From: a virus
IMG/VR virus record: IMGVR_UViG_3300033149_006154
Span: 1-47,589 of that record
Direction: 5' to 3' (one strand)
Length of the DNA stretch: 47,589 bases
Numbering within the stretch: the first letter of the stretch is position 1; each line of letters starts with the position of its first letter. This document shows, piece by piece, positions 12,692-20,907 of this stretch. The notes beneath the pieces are model-generated. The model had not been told where the DNA came from and did not search any database. It saw nothing but the letters and a program-made list of their open reading frames with translations. Both the position numbers and the translations under genes were made by a program.

Positions 12692-14471
12692 AAACCTCGC
12701 ATACCGGCAGCGGTGCATCGAGGCCGCCGAGGCCGACGCCCGGGTGCGCGATGCGCTGCTGACGGCCTGCCGCCAGGACCTCCTGTTCTGGCTCAACACC
12801 TTCGCGTGGATTCTCGAACCCCTCACCGGCGACGTAAAGCCCTTCATAACATGGCCATTCCAGGACAAGGTCCTCCTCCAGCTCCAAAGCGCGCTGGGAA
12901 AAAAGGACGTTTGTATCACGAAGAGCCGCGGGGTGGGCCTGTCCTGGATGATTCTCTCGCTGTTCGCCTGGAAGTGGCTGTTTTACCCGTTCTGCCACTT
13001 CCTGCTGGTCAGCCGGAACGAGCGGATGGTCTACCACAAGGGTGACCCCGATACCCTGTTCGAGAAGATTCGGTTCCTCATCGAGGGGGAAGCCGGCATG
13101 GCGGGCCTGCCGACCTGGATGAGGCCCGACTTCGACATGCTCGAACTCCGGCTGAAGAACGAACGGAACGGTTCAACCATAACCGGCGCTTCGACGACCG
13201 GCAACGTGGGCCGCGGCGGCAGACGCCTCGCGGCCCTGTTCGACGAGTTTGCGGCATTCGGGCGGGATGATGGTTATAGAGCCCTCTTCGCCACCCAGGC
13301 GGTCACCCACTGCCGAATTTTCAACTCCACTCCGATGGGAACAGGGAACGCCTTCTACGACCAAGCCCACAATCCGAACATCCTCCAACTGCGGGTGTCC
13401 TGGCAAGACCGCCCGGATTGGAGTCGAGGGCTCTATACCTCCAAGAACGGCCAGCTCGTCATCCTCGATAAGACCTACCCGTTCAAGTCCGACTATCCGT
13501 TCATCCTGGACGGCCGAGTAAGAAGCCCCTGGTACGACAACGAGGAGGCCCGGGCGCAGAACCGGCAGATTATCAGCCAGGAACTGGACATGGACTTCCT
13601 CGGGTCGGACTTCACGTTCTTCGACGGCAACATGCTCAATCGGGTCGAGGCCAAGACGAGGCCGCCCTTCCTTATCGGCGACCTACACTGCGACCCCGAA
13701 ACCGGCGAACCGAGGAAGTTCGTCAAGCACATGAAGGGGTGCTTGAGGCTCTGGACGAACCTCGACCCGGTCACCCAACAGCCGCCCCACGACCGCCTCT
13801 ACGCCATCGGCGTGGACGTGTCGGCCGGTACGGGGGCGTCCAACTCCTGTATCAGCGTCGGAGACGCCAGACAGCGCGCGAAGGTGGCGTCGTTCGTCAG
13901 CCCCAACATCCTGCCCTACAATCTGGCCGTCCTCTGCTGCGCTCTCGCGCGCTGGTTCGCTGGTCCCAACGGGCCGGAGCCGATGATTATCGCCGAGTGC
14001 TCCGGCGGTCACAACCGCGTCTTCCTGAAAACCCTTCGAGAGCTCGGTTATGGGAACATCTATCGGCGTCGGAGCGAGGAGCCCGGCGTCACTGGTAAGG
14101 CTGAGCCGCGGCTTGGTTGGTTGCCCACCAAGGACTCCCGCCGGGAGCTTCTGGAACAGTACGGACTGGCGCTCAACGTGGGCGACCTGGTCAACTACGA
14201 CCGACACGCCATCGCCGAATGTCGGGAATACATCTTCTTCCCTGACGGGTCCGTTGCCCATGCACGGAGCAAGAACGTCCTCGACCCATCAGGAGCCAAG
14301 CAGAACCATGGGGACCGCGTCATCGCTGATGCCCTCATGTGGAAGGTTCTCAAAGAGGAACTTCAAACGCCGGTCCCGGCCGAAGAAGGCATTCCGCCCG
14401 GCTCGTTTGCCGAGCGGATGTTGAACCGCCGTAAGGAAGAGGCCAGAAAGAGGTCATTGTGGGAGGATTGA
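12588..14471 (+). CDS. terL: Terminase large subunit
   Basis: A 627-residue packaging motor. The ATPase part has a Walker A-like KSRGVGLSW at residues 112-120 and a Walker B, ALFDEFAAF, with Asp219 and Glu220; STPMGTG further on fits the coupling motif. The nuclease part has GVDVSAGTG with Asp410 and ends with VIADALMW, giving the second acidic residue Asp581. It cuts concatemers and pumps DNA into proheads. The GTG at 12588 overlaps the previous gene by 104 bases; a later start is possible because the first 40 residues look poorly conserved. The circular ends suit headful packaging. Confidence 0.93.
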   Translation: MTRKCSILSDALQLKSQTKNQPTSLYSLVPKDKDKNLAYRQRCIEAAEADARVRDALLTACRQDLLFWLNTFAWILEPLTGDVKPFITWPFQDKVLLQLQSALGKKDVCITKSRGVGLSWMILSLFAWKWLFYPFCHFLLVSRNERMVYHKGDPDTLFEKIRFLIEGEAGMAGLPTWMRPDFDMLELRLKNERNGSTITGASTTGNVGRGGRRLAALFDEFAAFGRDDGYRALFATQAVTHCRIFNSTPMGTGNAFYDQAHNPNILQLRVSWQDRPDWSRGLYTSKNGQLVILDKTYPFKSDYPFILDGRVRSPWYDNEEARAQNRQIISQELDMDFLGSDFTFFDGNMLNRVEAKTRPPFLIGDLHCDPETGEPRKFVKHMKGCLRLWTNLDPVTQQPPHDRLYAIGVDVSAGTGASNSCISVGDARQRAKVASFVSPNILPYNLAVLCCALARWFAGPNGPEPMIIAECSGGHNRVFLKTLRELGYGNIYRRRSEEPGVTGKAEPRLGWLPTKDSRRELLEQYGLALNVGDLVNYDRHAIAECREYIFFPDGSVAHARSKNVLDPSGAKQNHGDRVIADALMWKVLKEELQTPVPAEEGIPPGSFAERMLNRRKEEARKRSLWED

Positions 14472-14473
14472 AG

Positions 14474-14953
14474 ATGCGCAGAGTCTCCGTGACGGTCGCT
14501 CTGGTGTGCCTGCTCGGGGCAAGCTTCGTTGCCGGCTGCGCCTGGCTGAGCAACCTCGAACAGGCCGGAGAGGACCTGAAGGTGGTCGCCGAGAGCATGA
14601 AGGCGGCCGGCGAGAAGATGGAGGCCGTGGCCGAGGGCGCTCCGCCCGGTGCCAAGGAGCCGCTCATCATCGGCGGCTGGGGCCTGCGCTCGCTGGCGGC
14701 CATCATCGGCGCTATCGGCGCAGCCTGGATTGCTTACAGCGAGGCCAGAAAGAAGAAACTCTCCAAACAGGTGGCTGAAGCCGAACAGCTGGCGCTGAAT
14801 AATTACCGAGCCGCTAAATCCCTCACCGACGCCCTCGAATTACTGAAGGTTAAGCTGCCCGAGGATGTCGTGAAGGAGATGCTGGACGTGCTCACGGCCA
14901 TTCAGAAGGCCCGCAACACCCAGGAAACCGTCAACGCCATCCGGAAGGAATAG
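14474..14953 (+). CDS. Predicted lipoprotein with one membrane helix
   Basis: A 159-residue protein. GGGAGG lies eight bases before the ATG at 14474. The N-terminus is a signal peptide with a VAGC lipobox, placing the lipidated Cys at residue 22. An amphipathic Ala/Glu/Lys helix follows, then a membrane segment at about 64-88, then a long coiled-coil-like helix to the end. Between terminase and portal genes this is unusual. It could be an envelope protein for lysis or superinfection exclusion. The membrane helix is not at the C-terminus, so it does not look like a classic unimolecular spanin. Confidence 0.65.
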   Translation: MRRVSVTVALVCLLGASFVAGCAWLSNLEQAGEDLKVVAESMKAAGEKMEAVAEGAPPGAKEPLIIGGWGLRSLAAIIGAIGAAWIAYSEARKKKLSKQVAEAEQLALNNYRAAKSLTDALELLKVKLPEDVVKEMLDVLTAIQKARNTQETVNAIRKE

Positions 14954-14955
14954 CC

Positions 14956-15156
14956 ATGCCGATTCCGACACCAAACCCCGGCGAAAGCGAGCGTGAATTC
15001 ATCAGCCGTTGCATGAGCAGCGACGTGATGCAGCGTGAGTACCCGAGACAGGACCAGCGCGCCGCCGTGTGCTACAGCTCGTTCCGAAGGGCGCGCGAGA
15101 AGGTGGCCAGGAAGAACGCTGTCCGCCGATACCGCCAGGCAACACAAGAAGGATAA
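14956..15156 (+). CDS. Small head-region protein with ESExxFISRCM motif
   Basis: A 66-residue protein starting MPIPTPNPGESEREFISRCM and continuing to QREYPRQDQRAAVCYSSF. The combination GES-x3-FI-x-RCM and Q-x2-AVCY-x-S-x(F/W) is a well-known small phage module, often found next to, or at the N-terminus of, prohead protease or portal genes. It has no proven activity. AAGGA precedes the ATG. It sits directly before the portal gene. Confidence 0.7.
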   Translation: MPIPTPNPGESEREFISRCMSSDVMQREYPRQDQRAAVCYSSFRRAREKVARKNAVRRYRQATQEG

Positions 15157-15159
15157 GCG

Positions 15160-16932
15160 GTGAATCCAAACAACCCGCGACAACTGGTGCGGCTCACAGA
15201 AGCCATCCGGCAGAGCAACCGGCGCTTGCGGCCGTTTCGAGAGAACTACTTCCAGGCCGTCGAGCATTACGTCGGGAGCCGGTTCGGTGAGGTCGGTATG
15301 CGGCGGACCTACGCGAACTTCATCGAGCTGGCCGTCAACATCTATCGGCGGCATCTGGCCGCCCGAAACCCCCACGCGACGATTACCACGCCGAACATCG
15401 CCCTGAAACCGACCGCTTACGACTTCCAGACGGCGGTCAACGAGCGCATCAAGGAGATTAACCTCGTCGAGAACCTCCGAATGGGCGTCACCTACGCCAT
15501 GTTCAGCCCGCTCGGCCTGATGAAAGTGGGGCTGGAGCGGGCCGGATACATCGAGGCGATGGGGTTCCTCCACGACGTGGCTCAGCCGTTCGCCGACCCG
15601 GTCTTGTTCGACGACTGGGTCATGGACATGACCGCCACCTCGATGGAAGCCGTGCAGTTCTGCGGCAACCGTTACCGCCTGCCCATTGATGTGGTCAAGG
15701 AAGAGCCCACTTTCAACAAGACCGCGCGCGGCAAAGTGACCGGCACGGACACGGACAACGAAGGCCCTGACGACGAGTATCACGTCAAGAACATCGCCAG
15801 GGGGCTGGAATCCTACAGCGACGAGTACCAGGACCATGTCACCCTGTGGGATATCTGGCTGCCGGCGGAACGGCTCGTGGTGACCCTTGCATCGGACGAC
15901 AGCGGCGAGTTTCAGGATATACCTCCGCTCCGCATTGTCGAATGGGAAGGCCCGGATGATGGCCCTTATCACCTCCTCCGGTTCCACGAAGTACCCGGCT
16001 CTCCCCTGGGCCTTCCCCCTGTTGCTCTCTGGTACGACATGCACATCCTGGCGAACAACCTGTTCAGGAAGATGGGGCACCAGGCTGAGCGCGAGAAGGA
16101 CATCCTGCTGGTTCGCGGCGCGGCCAAGCAAGACGCCCAGAGAGTGCTCGAAGCGTCCGACGGTGACGCGATTCACGTTGAATTCGCCGACGACATGAAG
16201 GAGCAGAAATTCGGGGGCGTTGACCCGGCCACCCTCGCGTTCTTCATACAGATGAAGAACCTCTTCACATACATGGCCGGCAACCTCGATGCGCTCGGCG
16301 GGCTCTCGCCGCAGGCCGAAACCCTCGGGCAGGACCAGATGCTCCGAGCGTCGGCCTCGCAGCGGCTTGCCGACATGCAGGACCAGGTCATTACCTGGAC
16401 CCGCGGCATCGTCCACGCCATCGCCTGGTACATCTGGCAGGACCCGCTGATTCGTGTCCGGTACGAGCGGAAAATCGAGGGCACGGACATCGTCGTGCCG
16501 GGCGAATTCAGCTCGGAAACCAAAAAGGGAGACTTCAGCGACTTCAAGATTGACGTGCAGCCCTTCAGTATGCGGCACGAAGACCCGACCGTGCGGCTGA
16601 ACCTCATCCGCAGCATTTGGCATGAGGACATTCTCGGGGCCATTCAGCTCCTTACCGAACAGGGCGGGGCTCCGAACATCAAGGAGTATCTCAAGCTCGT
16701 GGCCGAGTACGCCAATCTGCCCGAGCTTCAGTACCTCGTGAACTTTGACGTGCCGCGGCCGAACGAGATGCCGCAACCGGCCGGCCCACAGCAACCGGCC
16801 GGTGGGAAGAGAATTTATGAGCGGGTCAGCAGGCCCGGGGGGACGCCGGCCGGCCGCGAGAACGCTCTTGTGAATCTCCTGTTGGGCGCGCAATTACAAC
16901 AGGGGCAGGCGCGCCAGCTTGCAGAGGAGTAG
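15160..16932 (+). CDS. Portal protein
   Basis: A 590-residue protein starting at GTG 15160 after AGAAGGA. Size, position after terminase and before scaffold and capsid genes, and features support a portal. The N-terminus is helical and Arg-rich (AIRQSNRRLRPFRENYFQAV); the centre is strand-rich with DDWVMDMTATSMEAVQF; later there is a long helical region (RASASQRLADMQDQVITWTRG); and the end is Pro/Gln-rich. The dodecameric ring of such proteins forms the DNA entry channel and tail attachment site. No single motif is diagnostic, so context carries most of the weight. Confidence 0.8.
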   Translation: MNPNNPRQLVRLTEAIRQSNRRLRPFRENYFQAVEHYVGSRFGEVGMRRTYANFIELAVNIYRRHLAARNPHATITTPNIALKPTAYDFQTAVNERIKEINLVENLRMGVTYAMFSPLGLMKVGLERAGYIEAMGFLHDVAQPFADPVLFDDWVMDMTATSMEAVQFCGNRYRLPIDVVKEEPTFNKTARGKVTGTDTDNEGPDDEYHVKNIARGLESYSDEYQDHVTLWDIWLPAERLVVTLASDDSGEFQDIPPLRIVEWEGPDDGPYHLLRFHEVPGSPLGLPPVALWYDMHILANNLFRKMGHQAEREKDILLVRGAAKQDAQRVLEASDGDAIHVEFADDMKEQKFGGVDPATLAFFIQMKNLFTYMAGNLDALGGLSPQAETLGQDQMLRASASQRLADMQDQVITWTRGIVHAIAWYIWQDPLIRVRYERKIEGTDIVVPGEFSSETKKGDFSDFKIDVQPFSMRHEDPTVRLNLIRSIWHEDILGAIQLLTEQGGAPNIKEYLKLVAEYANLPELQYLVNFDVPRPNEMPQPAGPQQPAGGKRIYERVSRPGGTPAGRENALVNLLLGAQLQQGQARQLAEE

Positions 16933-16936
16933 CCTC

Positions 16937-17275
16937 GTGAAGCGCGCCAGAGAAATTCAGCAGCTGATCGAGATGGAGAAAGCCTGGATTGAGAAGCTCA
17001 GCGCCACAACCAGTCAGGCAGCGGTGCTCCTGGCCGACGATGATTCGCGGCCGCAGTGGGCCATTGAATGTCGGCGCGATATCGTGTCCAGGCAGGTACT
17101 CTTCGCCGAGGTCTTGACATTGATGCTCAGGTCGGATGTAATTAGACTTGAGTTATCGCTCGACGAAGTAAACGGTAACGGCGGCGAGTGGTACTGGAAG
17201 GTCCTTTACAAGGCGCTCGAAATCGTCGGTATAGCAATTCTCGCGGTGCTTGGCATCAAGGTGACCGGTGCGTGA
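16937..17275 (+). CDS. Small tail-anchored membrane protein
   Basis: A 112-residue protein starting at GTG 16937 after GAGGAG. Most of it is a charged helix (AREIQQLIEMEKAWIEKLSA and later helices). The C-terminus has one hydrophobic segment (ALEIVGIAILAVLGIKV, about residues 93-109) with almost nothing after it. This is the topology of a tail-anchored protein. A holin-like or virion membrane role is possible, but nothing shows it. A promoter-like sequence lies inside the gene at 17114-17142. Confidence 0.6.
   Translation: MKRAREIQQLIEMEKAWIEKLSATTSQAAVLLADDDSRPQWAIECRRDIVSRQVLFAEVLTLMLRSDVIRLELSLDEVNGNGGEWYWKVLYKALEIVGIAILAVLGIKVTGA
17114..17142 (+). promoter_or_regulatory. Candidate internal promoter for capsid genes
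   Basis: TTGACA (17114-17119), a 17-bp spacer and TGTAAT (17137-17142) inside the coding sequence of the small membrane protein. It would drive the zinc-ribbon, scaffold-like and major capsid genes. Coding constraint could produce this by chance. Confidence 0.4.
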
Positions 17276-17276
17276 C

Positions 17277-17639
17277 ATGATTTACTGCTATCATTGCAAG
17301 AACTGCGGCCGAAAGTTCGAGAAGCACAAGCCGATGCAACACGCCCTTCGCAATGAGCGTTGTCCGCATTGTCGCAGCCGGAACACGGTTCGGGACCTGC
17401 GCGCCGAGCATCTGCCCCGGCCGGGCAAGGTCGAGCGCTGGCGAAACTTCTACAGTGAGGCACTTGCTGTTCATCCCAAACAGATACCCGAGGCCCGCGA
17501 TTTCTTGAAGGCCAGAGGTGTCCAAGACACGCAGTTCGATTCGTGGGGCCGTCCGAAGCTGGTCTCGCGGAAGCATCGGAAGGATGTTTGTAGGGCGTTT
17601 GGCGTCCACGACCTGGATGGAGGCTACGGAGACGCATGA
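17277..17639 (+). CDS. Zinc-ribbon protein of the head module
   Basis: A 120-residue protein. The ATG at 17277 (a GTG nine bases earlier is possible) begins MIYCYHCKNCGRKFEKHKPM, then CPHC, giving a CxxC-CxxC zinc ribbon of the FmdB-like kind. A basic helical region follows. Such ribbons are frequent beside phage head genes, with unknown role. The stop overlaps the scaffold-like gene start as ATGA. Confidence 0.65.
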   Translation: MIYCYHCKNCGRKFEKHKPMQHALRNERCPHCRSRNTVRDLRAEHLPRPGKVERWRNFYSEALAVHPKQIPEARDFLKARGVQDTQFDSWGRPKLVSRKHRKDVCRAFGVHDLDGGYGDA

Positions 17640-18604
17640 GCGGCAAGGAAGACGAAAAGACTCCGGAACAGCAGGCTCAATCGCAGATTGAGAAAACGTA
17701 TGACATCGGGGAAGATGAAGACCCCGATGGTGATGAGGACTTCTCCGAAGTCTTGAATGCCGGAGAAAAGACCGCCGATGAGAAAGATTCCGGCGGGTCT
17801 TCGGATGAAGGCGACACATCCGAGTCCGAAGAAGATGTCGCGCCCGAAGTACCCGAAGAGTTGGCCGAGATAGCGCGGGACTTTGGGCTGGACGATGACG
17901 CAATCTCGGCCCTTCACCAGGCCGGACACCTCGAAAAGCACCTTTCGCTTCTTGCCAAGGAGCTCGAAGAGGAAGAGTCCGGCAAAAAGGGCGACGAAGA
18001 GCAAGAAGAGGAAGAGAAGGAGTCCGAAGAAGAGGATGACCTCATCTCCCTCGACCCCGACTTCTACGACGCGGAGCTTGTGAAGACCCTTCGCAAGCTC
18101 AAGCAGTACGTGGACGAGAAAGTCGGCAGCGTCGCCCAACTGACCGAGGCGCAGCAGCAGAGCCTCGCCGGTCAGCAGTTCGTCGAGTGGTTCGATAGCA
18201 AGTTGGCTTCCCTGCCGGATGAAGAGAAAGCCATCCTTGGGGACCAGCCCGGAACCGAGCTCGATGTGAACAGCGAGCAGATGAAGCTCCGGGAAGCTAT
18301 CGTCCAGGAGATGAATGTCATTGATGCTGGCCGTGACGCGCTGGGCCAACCGAAACTCAGCGACGACGAGCTCTTCGAGCGCGCCAAGACTGTCGTGCTT
18401 ACCCGGGAGGGTAAGGATGTAAACCGAGAACGACTTCGGAAGGAACTTCGGAGGCGCTCTTCGCAAACCATCAGCCGGCCGACTCGCCAGACAGCGCCAA
18501 AGCCCAAGGGCGAGAAGGCCGCGCTTCAGACGCTGAAGACGATGCTCAGCGAGTTTGAAGCGGAGTCCGTTGACGAGGAAGACACCGACGAAGACCTTCC
18601 GTAA
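17636..18604 (+). CDS. Scaffold-like acidic protein
   Basis: A 322-residue, extremely acidic protein directly before the major capsid gene, the usual place of the scaffold. The N-terminal third is dominated by Asp, Glu and Ser (DIGEDEDPDGDEDFSEVL), followed by Glu/Lys-rich coiled-coil-like helices and a basic, Arg-rich segment near 265-290 that could contact the capsid protein. The C-terminus is again acidic. Scaffolds guide prohead assembly and leave before or during DNA entry. No protease motif is visible. Confidence 0.7.
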   Translation: MSGKEDEKTPEQQAQSQIEKTYDIGEDEDPDGDEDFSEVLNAGEKTADEKDSGGSSDEGDTSESEEDVAPEVPEELAEIARDFGLDDDAISALHQAGHLEKHLSLLAKELEEEESGKKGDEEQEEEEKESEEEDDLISLDPDFYDAELVKTLRKLKQYVDEKVGSVAQLTEAQQQSLAGQQFVEWFDSKLASLPDEEKAILGDQPGTELDVNSEQMKLREAIVQEMNVIDAGRDALGQPKLSDDELFERAKTVVLTREGKDVNRERLRKELRRRSSQTISRPTRQTAPKPKGEKAALQTLKTMLSEFEAESVDEEDTDEDLP

Positions 18605-18616
18605 TGGGAGGTAACA

Positions 18617-19675
18617 ATGGCAACCTTGACGATTGACCAAATCGCCGACATGGTTGTCGCCACCCAGAAGGACCTTGGGCGTCTTCGGCTCACGGAGATT
18701 GCAACGGACCTTCAGAGGCATGTGGCTCTGTCGCAGCTGATGAAGAAAAACCGGCGCGTCTTCCGCTCGGGTACGGAGATTCAGTTCAACGTCCTCCTGA
18801 ACGGAGACGACAACACCCGGAACGTCGGCCTGTTTGAGGTGGACAACCTCAACCAGGCGGACGGCCTGGTGCAGGGCTCCGCGCCTTGGCGGCATACCAC
18901 GTCGGGGTACGTCTTCGACCGCCGGCAGGTGAGCATGAACCGCAGCCCCGCCAAGATTCTCGACATCGTGAAAGAGAAGCGGTACATGCAGCTCATCGGC
19001 CTGGCGGAGAAGATGGAAGAGAACTTCTGGGGTCAGCCCGCCAGCTCTTCGGACCTCAAGACCCCGTTCGGCATCAAGTACTGCTTGGTGTACAACGCCA
19101 CCGAGGGCTTCAACGGCGGCAACAACAGCAGGTTCTCGGGCGGCCCCTACGGCATTGACCGGAACGCGCACTCGCGGTGGAAGAACTACACCGCGCAGTA
19201 CACTGCGGTCAGCAAGACCGACCTCATCCGCAAGATGAGGAAGGCGGCCGTGATGACGAACTTCATGCCCGTCATCCCGAACCCGCCCATCCCGGACTAC
19301 GCCGACGGCCACCGGTACGGGTGGTACACCAACTACGACGTGCTCGGGCCGATGGAAGAGCTCCTGGAGGACCAGAACGACCGGCTCGGCAATGACCTGG
19401 CGTCGAAGGACGGACAGGTCCTGTTCCGCCGGACCCCGGTGACGTTCGTTCCGTACCTCCAGCAGAACGATTCCACTTCGGACCCGGTCGTCGGCATTGA
19501 CTGGGGGGTCTTCAAGACCGTCGTGCTCCAGGGTGAATACCTGCGAGAGGAACGGCCGCGGCCTGCGCCGTTGCAGCACAACGTGCTCCAGGCTTTCCTG
19601 GACCTGACCTACAACTGGGTGTGCTACGACTGCCGTAGGCTCATCCTCATCGCCAAGTCGGACTGGGCTTCGTAA
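18617..19675 (+). CDS. Major capsid protein
   Basis: A 352-residue protein with a strong GGGAGGTAAC ribosome-binding site. It matches a known phage capsid type by blocks such as FGIKYCLVYNATEGFNGG, NYTAQYTAVSKTDLIRKMRK, RYGWYTNYDVLGPMEELLE and DGQVLFRRTPV. The fold is expected to be HK97-like. There is no long N-terminal delta domain, consistent with the separate acidic scaffold. It follows the scaffold gene and begins a series of structural genes. Confidence 0.88.
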   Translation: MATLTIDQIADMVVATQKDLGRLRLTEIATDLQRHVALSQLMKKNRRVFRSGTEIQFNVLLNGDDNTRNVGLFEVDNLNQADGLVQGSAPWRHTTSGYVFDRRQVSMNRSPAKILDIVKEKRYMQLIGLAEKMEENFWGQPASSSDLKTPFGIKYCLVYNATEGFNGGNNSRFSGGPYGIDRNAHSRWKNYTAQYTAVSKTDLIRKMRKAAVMTNFMPVIPNPPIPDYADGHRYGWYTNYDVLGPMEELLEDQNDRLGNDLASKDGQVLFRRTPVTFVPYLQQNDSTSDPVVGIDWGVFKTVVLQGEYLREERPRPAPLQHNVLQAFLDLTYNWVCYDCRRLILIAKSDWAS

Positions 19676-19695
19676 TCTAGTCAGGAGGGAAGATA

Positions 19696-20469
19696 ATGCC
19701 TACCGGCATCCGAATGTACATGGGTGAGCCGACGGGCAATACCGGCCCCAGCCCGCTCATCTGGGCGGACTGCCCCGTCCTCGAACTGATTGAAGACCCC
19801 TCCAAGGGGTACTACTACTTCGAGGACTTCGTTGGCCCGCTCAACCCGACGGACGACGATGGCTACGCCATCACGACCACCACGTCGGGCGAGCTCAGGA
19901 AAGCGGACTACGCTGGCGGCGCGATGGTCGTGGACAGCGCTGGCCACGCCAGTGCCGACGACGGCATCGAGGCCCAGCTGGCCGGTGAGTGCTGGAAGCC
20001 CGCCGCGAACAAGACCCTCTGGTTCGAGGCGCGAGTGAAGTTCTCGGACGTTGCCACAACGCCCGACCAGTTCTTCATCGGCCTCGCAACCACCGACACG
20101 TCTCTGTTCGCCGGCGGCGAGCTCGACGAGTCGAACAACAGCCTCCTCGGGTTCTACACGGACGCGAACTCCACGGCCGGTGACATCGAGTTCATCAGCT
20201 GCAAGGCGGGTTCGGCCGAGATTGACACCGATGGAGGTGGCGGCGACGCCGAAGACGACACCTGGTACAAGTTGGGCTTCAAGGTCTACACCGAGGAAGG
20301 CCAGCTGAAGGTGGACTACTTCGTTGACGGCGAGCTCGTCGGGACCATCACGGATACCGACGACATTCCCGTCACGGAGATGGCGCTCAGCTTCGTCGCC
20401 AAGTGCGAGCAGACCAGCGCCGACGCCGAAATGACGGTGGACTGGGTGCGTATCGCCCAGCTGAGGTAA
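19696..20469 (+). CDS. Lectin-fold (jelly-roll) virion protein
   Basis: A 257-residue, strand-rich protein with KTLWFEARVKFSD near the middle and MTVDWVRIAQLR at the end. The same frame (LWFEARVKFS, then VDWVKVVQLR) recurs in the C-terminal half of 22270-23298, so the two share a concanavalin-like/LamG-type module. It follows the capsid gene, so a capsid decoration or fibre role is likely. AGGAGGG precedes the ATG. The module probably binds carbohydrate or other surfaces (inference). Confidence 0.7.
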   Translation: MPTGIRMYMGEPTGNTGPSPLIWADCPVLELIEDPSKGYYYFEDFVGPLNPTDDDGYAITTTTSGELRKADYAGGAMVVDSAGHASADDGIEAQLAGECWKPAANKTLWFEARVKFSDVATTPDQFFIGLATTDTSLFAGGELDESNNSLLGFYTDANSTAGDIEFISCKAGSAEIDTDGGGGDAEDDTWYKLGFKVYTEEGQLKVDYFVDGELVGTITDTDDIPVTEMALSFVAKCEQTSADAEMTVDWVRIAQLR

Positions 20470-20481
20470 TGTCCCGGATCA

Positions 20482-20520
20482 GGGAGGGGGTCTCACCGTT
20501 TATGCCCGAGGCCCTCTCCC
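20482..20520 (+). terminator. RNA hairpin between virion genes, possible attenuator
   Basis: Arms 20482-20494 and 20508-20520 form a 13-bp RNA stem if two G-U pairs are counted, with a 13-base loop. There is no T-run afterwards, so it may process or partly terminate the late transcript rather than end it. It lies between the lectin-fold gene and the next ribosome-binding site. Confidence 0.45.
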
Positions 20521-20538
20521 CCAGGGTGAGGAGTGATG

Positions 20539-20907
20539 ATGCTTCCCGAGGACCGACGGGCGTTCGAGCGTATCTTGGGCATCTCTGATTCGGACGAGTA
20601 TGCCATCAGCGATGAGCTCAACGACATGTACGAAGCCGCGGTGAAATTGCAGGCCAACTGTGGCCGCGTGAGCGGTTTCACGCGAGAGGCCATGATTCTC
20701 ATGTGCCTCATGTGTAAGAACCCGAAGAAGAGCCTCAAGAAGCAGCCGCCTCCGCCTCCGCGGAAGGAATACGTGCCCGATGAGTCGCGTCCCCAGGTGA
20801 GCGTCGCCGAGGACGACTCGAAGCCCATCGTCACGCACGTGACCTACGACGACGAGCCGCAGGAGAAGAAGCGTGGCCGAAAGCACTCTGGCGCTCGGGT
20901 ACAATGA
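20539..20907 (+). CDS. Small virion-module protein of unknown function
   Basis: A 122-residue protein. GAGGAG is best spaced for the ATG at 20539, though 20536 is also possible. The N-terminal half is helical (EDRRAFERILGISDSDEYAI, then ELNDMYEAAVKLQANC). The second half has a PPPPP stretch and a polar, charged tail. It overlaps the tail-tube gene start. Its place between capsid-associated and tail genes suggests a head-tail accessory role, but no family is recognised. Confidence 0.6.
   Translation: MLPEDRRAFERILGISDSDEYAISDELNDMYEAAVKLQANCGRVSGFTREAMILMCLMCKNPKKSLKKQPPPPPRKEYVPDESRPQVSVAEDDSKPIVTHVTYDDEPQEKKRGRKHSGARVQ

Noticed and set aside
14902-16893. A long open frame antisense to the portal gene
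   Set aside because: It mirrors the GC-rich third codon positions of the real portal gene; similar shadows occur opposite other long genes.
17624-19579. A long open frame antisense to the scaffold-like and capsid genes
   Set aside because: It is a codon-bias shadow. The forward genes have matching motifs, good ribosome-binding sites and normal order.
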